Made by a program: the position numbers and the translations under genes. The notes beneath the pieces were generated by a model. That model made no database searches, had not been told where the DNA came from, and saw nothing but the letters and a program-made list of their open reading frames with translations. From Ruminococcus flavefaciens (GTDB lineage: Bacteria; Bacillota; Clostridia; Oscillospirales; Ruminococcaceae), in assembly GCF_900108555.1 (NCBI RefSeq), contig NZ_FNWV01000012.1, positions 853 to 64,852 of the forward strand: 64,000 nucleotides of DNA, written 5' to 3'. Positions 17,538 through 25,528 of the stretch are shown piece by piece. Each line of letters starts with the position of its first letter. Within the stretch, counting starts at the first letter, position 1.

Positions 17538-17978
17538 TTATATAGTATCTTTTTTCAGCAGCTCTGAAAGTGCAGCTTCAAAGGCTTTATCCTGCTCGGC
17601 AGTACGCTTGGAAAGCCCCTTTGTGCGCCCACCGCTTCTGCGTATTTTGGCGGATACGGCGCGAAACGAGAGAAGTCCCGAAATATTTTCCTCGGTATAC
17701 TGTTTTCCGTCCTGATTTATGACTACAGCTCTTTTGCTGAGACACATTGCCGCAAGTCCGTAGTCCTGAGTTATGGCGATATCGCCCTCGGTCACAAGGT
17801 TTACGAGGCGAAAATCCGCACTGTCCGCACCTTTGTCAACTATTATGGTCTCTGCGCCTTCACGATAAATAGAGTGAGCTGTATCACATATGATAGTGCA
17901 TGGGACACAGTACTTTACTGCCAGTCTGACGGCTATATCCGTTACGGGACAGCCGTCTGCATCTATGAATATCTTCAT
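17538..17978 (-). CDS. YaiI/YqxD family (UPF0178, DUF188) protein
   Basis: This 146-residue protein has the family signature MKIFIDADGCPV at its start, later VDKGADSADFRLVNLVTEGDIAITQDYGLA and a C-terminal basic RRSGGRTKGLSKRT. The fold is related to PIN nucleases and the Asp residues (D7, D9, D-x-x-D) would bind metal, but no function is established. Its ATG overlaps the stop of the upstream GNAT gene (ATGA). The length matches the family. Confidence 0.92.
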   Translation of the reverse strand: MKIFIDADGCPVTDIAVRLAVKYCVPCTIICDTAHSIYREGAETIIVDKGADSADFRLVNLVTEGDIAITQDYGLAAMCLSKRAVVINQDGKQYTEENISGLLSFRAVSAKIRRSGGRTKGLSKRTAEQDKAFEAALSELLKKDTI

Positions 17979-18484
17979 TTCTGCTCCTTTTTTATGCGTA
18001 CAAAGTACGACTCGTCATTTTCGTGGTGTATGTATCCTCCGTTTTTCTGCATTACCTTTAATGATGCAGGATTGCTCTTTCTAACGCGGAGGTATATCTC
18101 GTCCTCTGGGATAGTCTTTTTGGCTTCTTCGATAATGAGTTTCAGTCCCTCGGTGGCATAGCCTTTTCCGCGGTATTCAGGGGATATATAGTAGCCTATA
18201 TGTCCTGCACCCTCGATAAGAGAGTCGCAGAGGTGCTGCCGCAGCTGAAATTCTCCGACTATATCATCATCGTGCCACAGAAAATATGTTGTTGCAGGTA
18301 CATAGCCGTCGGGGAGTCTCTCACCGTAAGAATTTGCTATAAGAGTATCCAGAGCGTCATCAAAGTCAGTACGGCTTATATTGGGATAATCGTTGATAAA
18401 TCCGTTTTCATCGGCAGGAATATCGCGCACGAAAAGGTATTCTTTCTCAATGTCGGCTTTATTTGCATTTTTTAAATAAAACAT
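17975..18484 (-). CDS. GNAT acetyltransferase
   Basis: This 169-residue protein has the acetyl-CoA loop SPEYRGKGYATEGLKLI after strand AGHIGYYI, and a later YLRVRKSNPASLKVMQKNGG of the RimJ/L type. The substrate is unknown. It is first in a small operon with the YaiI-like gene (4-base overlap) and a second GNAT gene. A GGAGG site is just upstream of the ATG. Confidence 0.86.
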   Translation of the reverse strand: MFYLKNANKADIEKEYLFVRDIPADENGFINDYPNISRTDFDDALDTLIANSYGERLPDGYVPATTYFLWHDDDIVGEFQLRQHLCDSLIEGAGHIGYYISPEYRGKGYATEGLKLIIEEAKKTIPEDEIYLRVRKSNPASLKVMQKNGGYIHHENDESYFVRIKKEQK

Positions 18485-18551
18485 CTTGCTCCTCCTTTTT
18501 CTTGAATTATACTACATTTCAGCAGTTTTTTCAATATCGTACAATAACTTA

Positions 18552-18580
18552 TTGCAAAAGCGACACAAATGTGATATAAT
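18552..18580 (+). promoter_or_regulatory. Promoter of the VanY-like gene
   Basis: TTGCAA (18552-18557), a 17-base spacer and TATAAT (18575-18580). A leader of about 125 bases, AT-rich and without clear structure, runs to the start codon. Confidence 0.65.
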
Positions 18581-18712
18581 GCTTTTTAGGAAGGATTTTA
18601 AGTTAAAATAAAAAAATATGTATTTTTGTGTAGCAAAATGTAATGATGCTTCGATTATTATTACAGAAACGTTCAGACAGAGCAAAAAAGTATTGAAAGA
18701 GGAGAATTAAAA

Positions 18713-19627
18713 ATGAAAAAGAGAATATTAACTATCATGGCTTTTGCAGCTATGCTTTCATTGGCATCTTGCGGAAAGGTCGTTGAGGGACAGATAAGCA
18801 CAGATACCAAAACAACAACTAAAGCGGCTGTAACTGCTTCCACAACAGCTGTTACAACTACAGAGGAAAAGCAGGATACAACGACTACTGTTGCAGTAAC
18901 AAGTGCAGCTACAGAAGAAAACGCAACAGAAGCTGCTCAGAATACATATACTGAAACTGCAACAGAAGCTCAGCAGCAGGCAGTTCCCGCAGGCGGTGGA
19001 GATCAGGCTTCAAATCAGCCTGCACCTCAGCAGGCAAACGGAGTATCAAGCGATACTGCTCCTACACCTAACGATTACAACTACGGACCTGCACCTGTAC
19101 AGTATAGCTATGACGGTCTGACTTATATTCAGGGCGTGCTCATAGCAAATAAGAGCTACAGCCTGCCTTCCGACTTCAATCCCGGACTTGATGCGACCTG
19201 CCAGAATCAGTTCTACAAGCTCCAGAACGCAGCTGCACAGCAGGGACTGAATATATGGCTCTCATCAGGCTTCCGTTCCTATGACTATCAGGCTCAGATA
19301 TACAACAATTACGTTGCCCGTGACGGACAGGCTGCGGCAGATACATATTCCGCAAGAGCAGGCTATTCCGAGCACCAGACAGGTCTTGCCATAGACGTTA
19401 ACCAGATAGATGACAGCTTTGCAGGCACTCCCGAGGCTATATGGCTCGAAAATCACTGCCATGAATACGGCTTTATCCTCCGCTACCCACAGGGCAAGCA
19501 GGGAATTACAGGCTATCAGTACGAATCATGGCATATCCGCTATGTAGGAACAGATATGTCCTATCCTATCCACGCAAGCGGTCTCACACTTGAAGAATAT
19601 TTCGGTATCGACTCTTACTATCACTGA
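18713..19627 (+). CDS. VanY-family D-alanyl-D-alanine carboxypeptidase lipoprotein
   Basis: This 304-residue lipoprotein (lipobox LASC, Cys20) has a Thr/Ala/Gln-rich spacer to about residue 130 and a C-terminal metallo-carboxypeptidase domain. Zinc motifs are visible: SSGFRSYDYQ, GYSEHQTGLAIDV (His and Asp ligands) and YESWHIRYVG (catalytic Glu and His ligand). It trims D-Ala from peptidoglycan stem peptides outside the membrane, as in normal wall maturation or VanY-type resistance. No van genes adjoin it, so a housekeeping role is likelier. GAGGAG lies before the ATG. Confidence 0.92.
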   Translation: MKKRILTIMAFAAMLSLASCGKVVEGQISTDTKTTTKAAVTASTTAVTTTEEKQDTTTTVAVTSAATEENATEAAQNTYTETATEAQQQAVPAGGGDQASNQPAPQQANGVSSDTAPTPNDYNYGPAPVQYSYDGLTYIQGVLIANKSYSLPSDFNPGLDATCQNQFYKLQNAAAQQGLNIWLSSGFRSYDYQAQIYNNYVARDGQAAADTYSARAGYSEHQTGLAIDVNQIDDSFAGTPEAIWLENHCHEYGFILRYPQGKQGITGYQYESWHIRYVGTDMSYPIHASGLTLEEYFGIDSYYH

Positions 19628-19633
19628 TAAAGC

Positions 19634-19663
19634 AAAAGCTCCCGATCAAACGGGAGCTTTTTT
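19634..19663 (+). terminator. Terminator after the VanY-like gene
   Basis: Stem AAAGCTCCCG/CGGGAGCTTT with a 6-base loop and a T-run, just after the stop. Confidence 0.9.
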
Positions 19664-19977
19664 CGATTTTTTTCAATATCACTGAGAGTTTTCGCTTTTT
19701 CATACGTCTAATAATGTAATTTAGTTTTTCATTCACGAAGCTTTGTATATCTGCACAAATAACGCTCAGTTCTCTTGTGTATTATTACGAGGGGGGACAG
19801 AATTGGTCTGCTGATTTATTTCGGCATTATGTTCAACCGCTGAGCACAATATGCCTTTTTTGCCTATTTTGTGTAGAAAATGCGGATATTTCGTTGACAT
19901 GGGAAATACGTGATGTTATACTGTTAATATGGAAACTGTTCCATAAAATGATCTAATTATGAAAGGGGTAATTCGCT
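19664..19977. other. Intergenic region upstream of the serpin gene
   Basis: About 310 bases with no credible gene. They hold the serpin promoter at 19894-19922 and a GAAAGGGG ribosome binding site before 19978. A GAGGGGGGAC stretch near 19790 looks like a ribosome binding site but is followed only by a stop-closed frame. Confidence 0.5.
19894..19922 (+). promoter_or_regulatory. Promoter of the serpin gene
   Basis: Perfect TTGACA (19894-19899), a 17-base spacer and TATACT (19917-19922), about 55 bases before the start codon. Confidence 0.8.
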
Positions 19978-21903
19978 ATGGAAAACATGAAAAAATTCAC
20001 CAAAGTTACCGCAGGTGTCCTGAGCTTTGCACTGGCTCTCGGAGCTGTAAGCGGTATTCCTCAGAAAGGAATTTATCCGACATTCTCAGCTTCTGCCGAA
20101 GATGAAAACAGACCGGATCCGCTTGAGGGAATGGATAAATATGAATATGAACTCAAAGATGTTTATATTTATAACGTAGAATACGATGAACCTGCGAGCT
20201 TTAAGGTCGTTCTCAAAACAGACGGCTACTATTCAACATGGTCATATTCCAATGTGCTCGAATTTGGGATAGATCCTGTTTTCGGTGAGCTGTCAGACTC
20301 GAACAGGGCTATGCTCGATAAGCTTGCTCCCGGTACAATTGCCACGATCAAATTCACATCAAGTGAGGACTATCCTGCGCTGCGTCTTACAGATGAGGAA
20401 CCGAACGAAAGAGACGACCGCAGCAGATATTGGGTAAATGATATCACTCAGGTAAAAGCCCCGGGTATCAACTATTACGGTGATATCAACGATGACGGAG
20501 TGATCGACTCCTTTGACCTTATCGGCTACAGAAAATATATCAGCGATCCCGAAAAAAATCCTCTTTCAAAGGAGCTTTTCCTTAACGCGGATATAGACCA
20601 GAACGATGTTGTGGACGAAGCTGATCTCCAGCTGGTATCCGATTACATACTCGGAAAGATAGACAAGTTCTACGGAGCTACTATGATCGGCAGTGTACGT
20701 CTTACCGATCAGGTAGATATAAAAGCATCTGAGGGCAAAGTTACTGACGAAACATTTGCAAAGGCAGAGATGAAGTTCGGCATAGATCTTCTCAAAAAAG
20801 CCTTTGATCCTACTAAGGAAGGTGAAGAAAATCTCCTTATCTCACCTCTTTCCATATCATCAGCCCTTGCTATGACTGCAAATGGTGCTGACAAAAAGAC
20901 ATTGGAACAGATGGAAGCCGTACTCGGAAACGGTATGACTCTCGATGAACTCAACGAGTATATGGCTTACTATGTTGCAAATCTTCCCGATGAACAGAAG
21001 CAGAAGCTCCTTGTTGCCAATTCTATATGGTTCAGAGATGATCCTACATTCAAGGTACTGGACGAGTTCCTTGAAAAGAACAAGAAATATTACAACTCTG
21101 AGGTATATAAGTCAAAGTTTGACGATTCTACAGTAAACGATGTAAACAGCTGGGTAAGCGAAAATACCAAAGGCATGATACCAACTCTTCTTAAAAAGGG
21201 CGACCTTGACCCTACAGATAAAGAGACAGCAATGATGATGCTCATTAATACCCTTTACTTTGAAGCAGAGTGGCAGTCACCTTACGACAGTTCTTATGAT
21301 GGAAAGTTCACCGATCTCAACGGCGTTGAGCACGACATAATGAAAATGTCCAGCGAAGAAAGCGAGTATTTCGACCTCGGCGACGCAGACGCTTTCAAGA
21401 AGCCTTATATGGGCGGCGAGTACAGCTTTGTAGGTATTCTTCCGAGAGAAAAGAATATCGTTGACTATGTAAACGATCTCGATGCTGAAAAGCTTATGGA
21501 AGACCTGAAGGAATGCGAAGATCCAAGCAAGATCGAGCTTCACGTTACAATGCCTAAGTTCAAGTACAATTACAGCCAAAAGCTCAAGGACATTCTCATT
21601 GATATCGGTATGGGAGAGGCTTTTGACGATAAACTTGCTGACTTCTCAAAGATAAACGATCTTACAGTTGAAGGCGCAGCTCCTCTTTATATAGGCGATG
21701 TTCTTCACAAGACAAAGATCGAGGTAACAGAAAAGGGCACAAAGGCTGCTGCTGTAACAGCTGTACTGATGATGAAGGCAACTGCTTTTGAGCCTAAGAG
21801 GATAATACATATCGACCTCAACAGACCTTTCGTATACATGATCGTTGACAAGAACAACGTACCTGTATTTATCGGTGCTGCAACACAGCTCGAAGAAGCA
21901 TAA
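19978..21903 (+). CDS. Secreted serpin with internal dockerin (cellulosomal protease inhibitor)
   Basis: This 641-residue protein has a signal peptide (about 1-40, ASA-ED), an unrecognised domain (about 45-155), a type I dockerin (about 166-232; GDINDDGVIDSFD ... ADIDQNDVVDEAD) and a full serpin domain (about 240-641). The serpin core is clear: LLISPLSISSALAMTANGAD, VANSIWF, NSWVSENTKGMI, INTLYFEAEW and the C-terminal NRPFVYMIVDKNNVPVFIGA. The reactive-loop hinge EKGTKAAAVTAV has the small residues of inhibitory serpins; the P1 residue is probably within MMKATA but cannot be fixed by eye. Dockerin serpins are known from cellulolytic clostridia and are thought to protect the cellulosome from proteases. 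Confidence 0.93.
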   Translation: MENMKKFTKVTAGVLSFALALGAVSGIPQKGIYPTFSASAEDENRPDPLEGMDKYEYELKDVYIYNVEYDEPASFKVVLKTDGYYSTWSYSNVLEFGIDPVFGELSDSNRAMLDKLAPGTIATIKFTSSEDYPALRLTDEEPNERDDRSRYWVNDITQVKAPGINYYGDINDDGVIDSFDLIGYRKYISDPEKNPLSKELFLNADIDQNDVVDEADLQLVSDYILGKIDKFYGATMIGSVRLTDQVDIKASEGKVTDETFAKAEMKFGIDLLKKAFDPTKEGEENLLISPLSISSALAMTANGADKKTLEQMEAVLGNGMTLDELNEYMAYYVANLPDEQKQKLLVANSIWFRDDPTFKVLDEFLEKNKKYYNSEVYKSKFDDSTVNDVNSWVSENTKGMIPTLLKKGDLDPTDKETAMMMLINTLYFEAEWQSPYDSSYDGKFTDLNGVEHDIMKMSSEESEYFDLGDADAFKKPYMGGEYSFVGILPREKNIVDYVNDLDAEKLMEDLKECEDPSKIELHVTMPKFKYNYSQKLKDILIDIGMGEAFDDKLADFSKINDLTVEGAAPLYIGDVLHKTKIEVTEKGTKAAAVTAVLMMKATAFEPKRIIHIDLNRPFVYMIVDKNNVPVFIGAATQLEEA

Positions 21904-21941
21904 AGCTGTACACAATACGCAGAAAACATGATAACATATAT

Positions 21942-21979
21942 AAAATACCGTCGGGACGATGTTCTCGGCGGTATTTTTT
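21942..21979 (+). terminator. Terminator after the serpin gene
   Basis: AAAATACCG ... CGGTATTTTTT hairpin with extended inner pairing, about 40 bases after the stop. Confidence 0.8.
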
Positions 21980-22107
21980 GCTTTTTCGCTCTCAATGATG
22001 TATAATGTGATTATTGCATTTAACTGCGTTCAAGGCTGAACATTAATTAAAATAAAAAAATAATTCTGAACCTGTTACGTTTATATCCCAAAGGGAGAAT
22101 AGATATT

Positions 22108-22152
22108 ATGAAAGCCAACACGATGCATCTTAAAGCTTTACATAAGAGGTGA
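22108..22152 (+). CDS. Possible 14-codon leader peptide ahead of the ECF sigma gene
   Basis: ATG at 22108 starts MKANTMHLKALHKR, ending at TGA 22150-22152. AAGGGAGAA lies about 10 bases upstream. The last codons overlap the AAGAGGTGA ribosome binding site of the sigma gene, whose ATG follows 5 bases after the stop. Translation of this short frame would therefore affect initiation on the sigma gene. It may be chance; no homolog is recognised. Confidence 0.4.
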   Translation: MKANTMHLKALHKR

Positions 22153-22157
22153 TCCAT

Positions 22158-22724
22158 ATGACACATGAAGAGTATAAAAAAGCTTCGGACCGATCAAAGG
22201 AAGAAGCACAGCGTATAGTATTCAAAGAGTATTTCAACTATGTATACACCATAGTTTTCAGCCGTCTGCGCAGCTGCGCAAGCCGTGAGGACATTGAAGA
22301 ATGTGTAGGAGATGTTTTTGCTGATGTTTACATACATTATGACAACAGCAAGGCAGTAGGCGAAGATATCTCAGGTTTTATCGGAACAGTTGCCCGTAAT
22401 AAGGCTGCCGATATGTACAGGAAGCTGACACGAAAAAGATTTACGTTTGTTTCTGTTGATGACGAGGACGTACCCGAACAGGAAGCTCCCGAAAATACAG
22501 AAGCAGACTATGAGAAAAAAGAACTAAGAACCAGCCTTATGAACTGTATATCACTTCTCGGCGAACCCGATTCAACTATTATAATGCAAAAATATTTCTT
22601 CATGCGAAGCTCACAGGAGATAGCAGACAAAGTGTCATTGACTCCCGAAGCTGTAAGAATGAGATGCAGCCGCGCTTTAAAAAAGCTCAGGGAAAAACTC
22701 ACCGCTATGAACATATCACTTTAA
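22158..22724 (+). CDS. ECF-type RNA polymerase sigma factor
   Basis: This 188-residue sigma factor has region 2 (FKEYFNYVYTIVFSRL, REDIEECVGDVFADVYIH) and region 4 (SLLGEPDSTIIMQKYFF, SSQEIADKVSLTPEAVRMRCSRALKKLREKL). The ATG at 22158 is preferred to a GTG at 22149 because AGAGGTGA sits 5-7 bases upstream. It lies 13 bases ahead of a membrane protein gene that is the probable anti-sigma factor. Confidence 0.92.
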   Translation: MTHEEYKKASDRSKEEAQRIVFKEYFNYVYTIVFSRLRSCASREDIEECVGDVFADVYIHYDNSKAVGEDISGFIGTVARNKAADMYRKLTRKRFTFVSVDDEDVPEQEAPENTEADYEKKELRTSLMNCISLLGEPDSTIIMQKYFFMRSSQEIADKVSLTPEAVRMRCSRALKKLREKLTAMNISL

Positions 22725-22737
22725 AGGAGGTACAGTT

Positions 22738-24303
22738 ATGAACGATAAGGAGTTTGATCTTACAATGCTTGAAAATGCAGACAATGAAACAATAAAACAA
22801 ATCGCTGAAAACTGTCCTGCTTCCGATGAAGAAATGGAGAGGATGTTCGCTATGAGCAGAAAGATATATAATGAAAGAACCAGAGAAAGTAATAATAAAG
22901 ATAATATCGAAGTATCAGGCGTAGAGCAGTACAGAAAGCCTGTATGGCAGAAATTCACAGCTGTTGCGGCTGCACTGGTACTCACAGGCGGCGTTGTTGC
23001 AGGCGGAATGTATTTTATGAAGAACAAGAACAACTTCAATACTAACGATCCTGTCCCTGTAGTAACAGATCCTGCAACAAGCCCGTCAACTCAGCCTGCT
23101 TCACCTGTTGAGGAGGGCTGCCCTTTCGGAGATATATCCAATGATAAGGTGCGTGTAACATATGCCGCTATCTCACCCGGAGTTGTTGACGTAAAACAGG
23201 ATTTCGTAAAGCAGCTTGCTGAAAACTTCAACAAGGGCAAATGGACAGAATTATCCGATGCACCTCAGTTTATGGGAGAATATTCAACTATTTTCATCTA
23301 TAACAACGGAAACCCATATCAAGTCGACTGCTGTCTTTACAACACCGAAAACGACAAGGGCGCATATATAAAATTCAATGACGGCAAAGACTTAAAATAT
23401 TACAAGGGTGATGAATTTGTTGTAAAAGCGGTTCAGGGACTTTACTCTTATGACTTCGATATGAATGAAGTGATAAAGCTTGACGAATCAGACTATGATG
23501 ACCTTATCCATAAGGTATGGGCAGATCAGAAAACTCAGGCAAATACCGAAGAAGTAACACTTCCTGATGTTAAAAACATGAAAGATGAGCTTGCAAAGGC
23601 ACATCTCAAGGATATGGGACTGAATGTTGAAATAGTAAAGAGTGCAGATATTACAGTAAATCCGGGTTATGTAATAAAATCAGAACCTGACGCAGGAACA
23701 AAACTTGCCGCAGGTTCAACTGTTAAAATTTACGTAAGCACAGATGATACTTCCGAAGCAGCAAATACCGACAATAACACAGCTTCAGCAGTCAATACAG
23801 AAAATTCAGAGCTTATCGCTAAGGCACAGAATTTCTATGAGGAAGCTATTAAGGCAGACTGTAAATTCGGACGTTCAGCTCCGCAGTACTTCAATATTGA
23901 TACTATGAACTGCTTTTCAACAGCAGAAGGCCGCACACTTTCCTATGTATATGATATAACTCTTGAGGAATTACGCGCTCAGTATCATGAAACTTTCAGT
24001 GACAGATATGCCGAGAACGATGCGACAATAGACAAATGGTATTCAGTAAATGACGGTAAGTTATGCTGGCTCACAGGCAACCCCGGTGTTGACCTTTACC
24101 TTGAAAGTGCAAAGGTAACAGAAGTACAGCGTCAGACAGACGAAGAGATATTCTTTACAGTTGAAAGACATTACAGTGATTTCCGTCACGTTGATATCGA
24201 CGGCAGCTTTGAGCCATACACAGAAACAGATGATTTTTCAGTAGTTATCCAGCCTGACGGCTCATGGAAGGTGGGCAAATTCCATAATCCTCAGCCAAAC
24301 TGA
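22738..24303 (+). CDS. Membrane protein with extracellular PASTA domain, probable anti-sigma factor
   Basis: This 521-residue single-pass protein has a ~70-residue cytoplasmic part with an acidic helical start (SDEEMERMFAMSRKIY) that could hold the sigma factor. A helix (about 77-100) and a Pro/Thr linker follow. Outside lies an unrecognised domain (about 125-265), then one PASTA domain (about 275-340; LPDVKNMKDELAKAHL ... GYVIKSEPDAGTKLAAGSTVKIYVS), an Asn/Thr linker and a C-terminal domain. PASTA domains bind peptidoglycan or beta-lactams in other proteins. Position after an ECF gene and topology suggest an anti-sigma role; no zinc motif is seen. A perfect GGAGGT site precedes the ATG. Confidence 0.78.
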   Translation: MNDKEFDLTMLENADNETIKQIAENCPASDEEMERMFAMSRKIYNERTRESNNKDNIEVSGVEQYRKPVWQKFTAVAAALVLTGGVVAGGMYFMKNKNNFNTNDPVPVVTDPATSPSTQPASPVEEGCPFGDISNDKVRVTYAAISPGVVDVKQDFVKQLAENFNKGKWTELSDAPQFMGEYSTIFIYNNGNPYQVDCCLYNTENDKGAYIKFNDGKDLKYYKGDEFVVKAVQGLYSYDFDMNEVIKLDESDYDDLIHKVWADQKTQANTEEVTLPDVKNMKDELAKAHLKDMGLNVEIVKSADITVNPGYVIKSEPDAGTKLAAGSTVKIYVSTDDTSEAANTDNNTASAVNTENSELIAKAQNFYEEAIKADCKFGRSAPQYFNIDTMNCFSTAEGRTLSYVYDITLEELRAQYHETFSDRYAENDATIDKWYSVNDGKLCWLTGNPGVDLYLESAKVTEVQRQTDEEIFFTVERHYSDFRHVDIDGSFEPYTETDDFSVVIQPDGSWKVGKFHNPQPN

Positions 24304-24362
24304 TATATGTTTTCAGTTTTACTCCTCCTTAAAGTTAAATTTATATAGACGTTTTTATGACG

Positions 24363-24393
24363 AAAGAAGCCCCTTTTCATAAGGGGCTTCTTT
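24363..24393. terminator. Bidirectional terminator
   Basis: A perfect stem AAAGAAGCCCCTT/AAGGGGCTTCTTT with a 5-base loop between the convergent genes ending at 24303 and 24392. Confidence 0.9.
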
Positions 24394-24865
24394 ATATCAA
24401 TATATCCATTTCTGTCGGGGCGGGGACTTCAAACAGCTCCTCAAACTTAGCCGCAAGCCCGTCGTCGATAAAATAAGCGTCACTGCGTCCGTTCTGCACT
24501 TCTGCGTTGCGCTTTTCGATACGACTTTTCCACTCGTCATCATCAACAGTTATATAGTGAAATTCGCAGATGATGCCGTGTTTGCGGTAAAACTCACGGG
24601 CAAAGTCGCGTTCGGACTTCTTCCAGAAGCCCCAGTCAAGTATAACATCAGTTCCCGCAGATACTATCTCTGCGGACTTTTTATAGAGATATTTCTGAGT
24701 GCGCATGACATATTCGTCATGCTTATCACCTGTTTCACCGCCGAGAATATCCAGCATAAGCTCATCGATAGAGAGTATAACTCCGCCAAGCTCGTCTTTG
24801 AGTTTGCGAGCGTATGTGCTTTTGCCGCTGCATATCCTGCCGCAGGTCATTATAATTTTAGCCAT
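24392..24865 (-). CDS. P-loop kinase-like ATPase (AAA_33 / zeta-toxin-like fold)
   Basis: This 157-residue protein has Walker A GRICSGKST at residues 8-16 and a Walker-B-like DVILDWGFW. It carries SIDELML near residue 32 and RIEKRNAEV as a possible lid. This is the size and pattern of small predicted nucleotide or sugar kinases of the AAA_33 group, related to zeta toxins and shikimate kinase. No antitoxin gene adjoins it, so a toxin role is not supported. It overlaps the upstream GNAT gene by 8 bases. Confidence 0.75.
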   Translation of the reverse strand: MAKIIMTCGRICSGKSTYARKLKDELGGVILSIDELMLDILGGETGDKHDEYVMRTQKYLYKKSAEIVSAGTDVILDWGFWKKSERDFAREFYRKHGIICEFHYITVDDDEWKSRIEKRNAEVQNGRSDAYFIDDGLAAKFEELFEVPAPTEMDILI

Positions 24866-25295
24866 TATTCTTTTCCTTTTTTATTATTTTTGTAAAACCG
24901 TGACCGCTGCGCTCGTGGGGGTGCGACTTAAAGCCGCATTTCAGATAGAATTCGTCTTTATTCTTGGCACTCATAAGCTGAAAATAAGACCACCAGCCCT
25001 CTTTCAGCTGACTGCGGATATAGTCCTCGATATATTCCAGAAGCGATCTTCCTATACCTTCTCCCTGATACTCGGGAGCAACTATAAGGTCTTTGAGGAA
25101 AAATGCCATTCCGCCGTCGCCGATAAGTCTTGCCATAGCGATGACCTCTTCACCGTTCTTTACAGCGAATGTAACGTAGCTGTTTTTCAGCGAAGTTTCT
25201 ACAAGCTCGCGTTCCGGCTCTCCCCAGCCTGCTAAACTGAAAAGCCTTATAAAGTCGTCGGCGCAGAGTGTGTTCAGTGAGATATCATATTTCAT
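24858..25295 (-). CDS. GNAT acetyltransferase
   Basis: This 145-residue protein has motif A AFFLKDLIVAPEYQGEGIGRSLLEYI (acetyl-CoA loop QGEGIG) and a C-terminal FYLKCGFKSHPHERSGHGFTKII. The substrate is unknown. It is co-transcribed with the downstream P-loop kinase (8-base overlap). A GGAGG-type site lies before the ATG. Confidence 0.88.
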   Translation of the reverse strand: MKYDISLNTLCADDFIRLFSLAGWGEPERELVETSLKNSYVTFAVKNGEEVIAMARLIGDGGMAFFLKDLIVAPEYQGEGIGRSLLEYIEDYIRSQLKEGWWSYFQLMSAKNKDEFYLKCGFKSHPHERSGHGFTKIIKKEKNNG

Positions 25296-25385
25296 GTTTT
25301 TTTCCTCCTTACAGAATAAAGTATATCACAACTCGGTGTTTTTTTCAATATTGTGCTTAGCTCTGCTATAAAGTTATTCAAAATA

Positions 25386-25414
25386 TTGACAAAACCTTTA
25401 TGAAGTGGTATAAT
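25386..25414 (+). promoter_or_regulatory. Promoter of the FHA/PP2C/kinase/cohesin operon
   Basis: Perfect TTGACA (25386-25391), a 17-base spacer and TATAAT (25409-25414). The leader of ~107 bases contains an interrupted inverted repeat TCACACT (25428-25434) and AGTGTGA (25458-25464), which could be a hairpin or an operator. Confidence 0.85.
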
Positions 25415-25528
25415 AAATTTGTATGTATCACACTGATTGTTTACGGTATCAGGTATTAGTGTGACAGCATTTTATAAAATATTTTATGTGCGGAGCAAAC
25501 GCGCTTTATTTCACTTAGGGGTGAGGAA

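Noticed and set aside
24392..24865. P-loop kinase considered as a zeta toxin
   Set aside because: No epsilon-type antitoxin gene adjoins it; its partner is a GNAT gene and the sequence fits general small kinases equally well.
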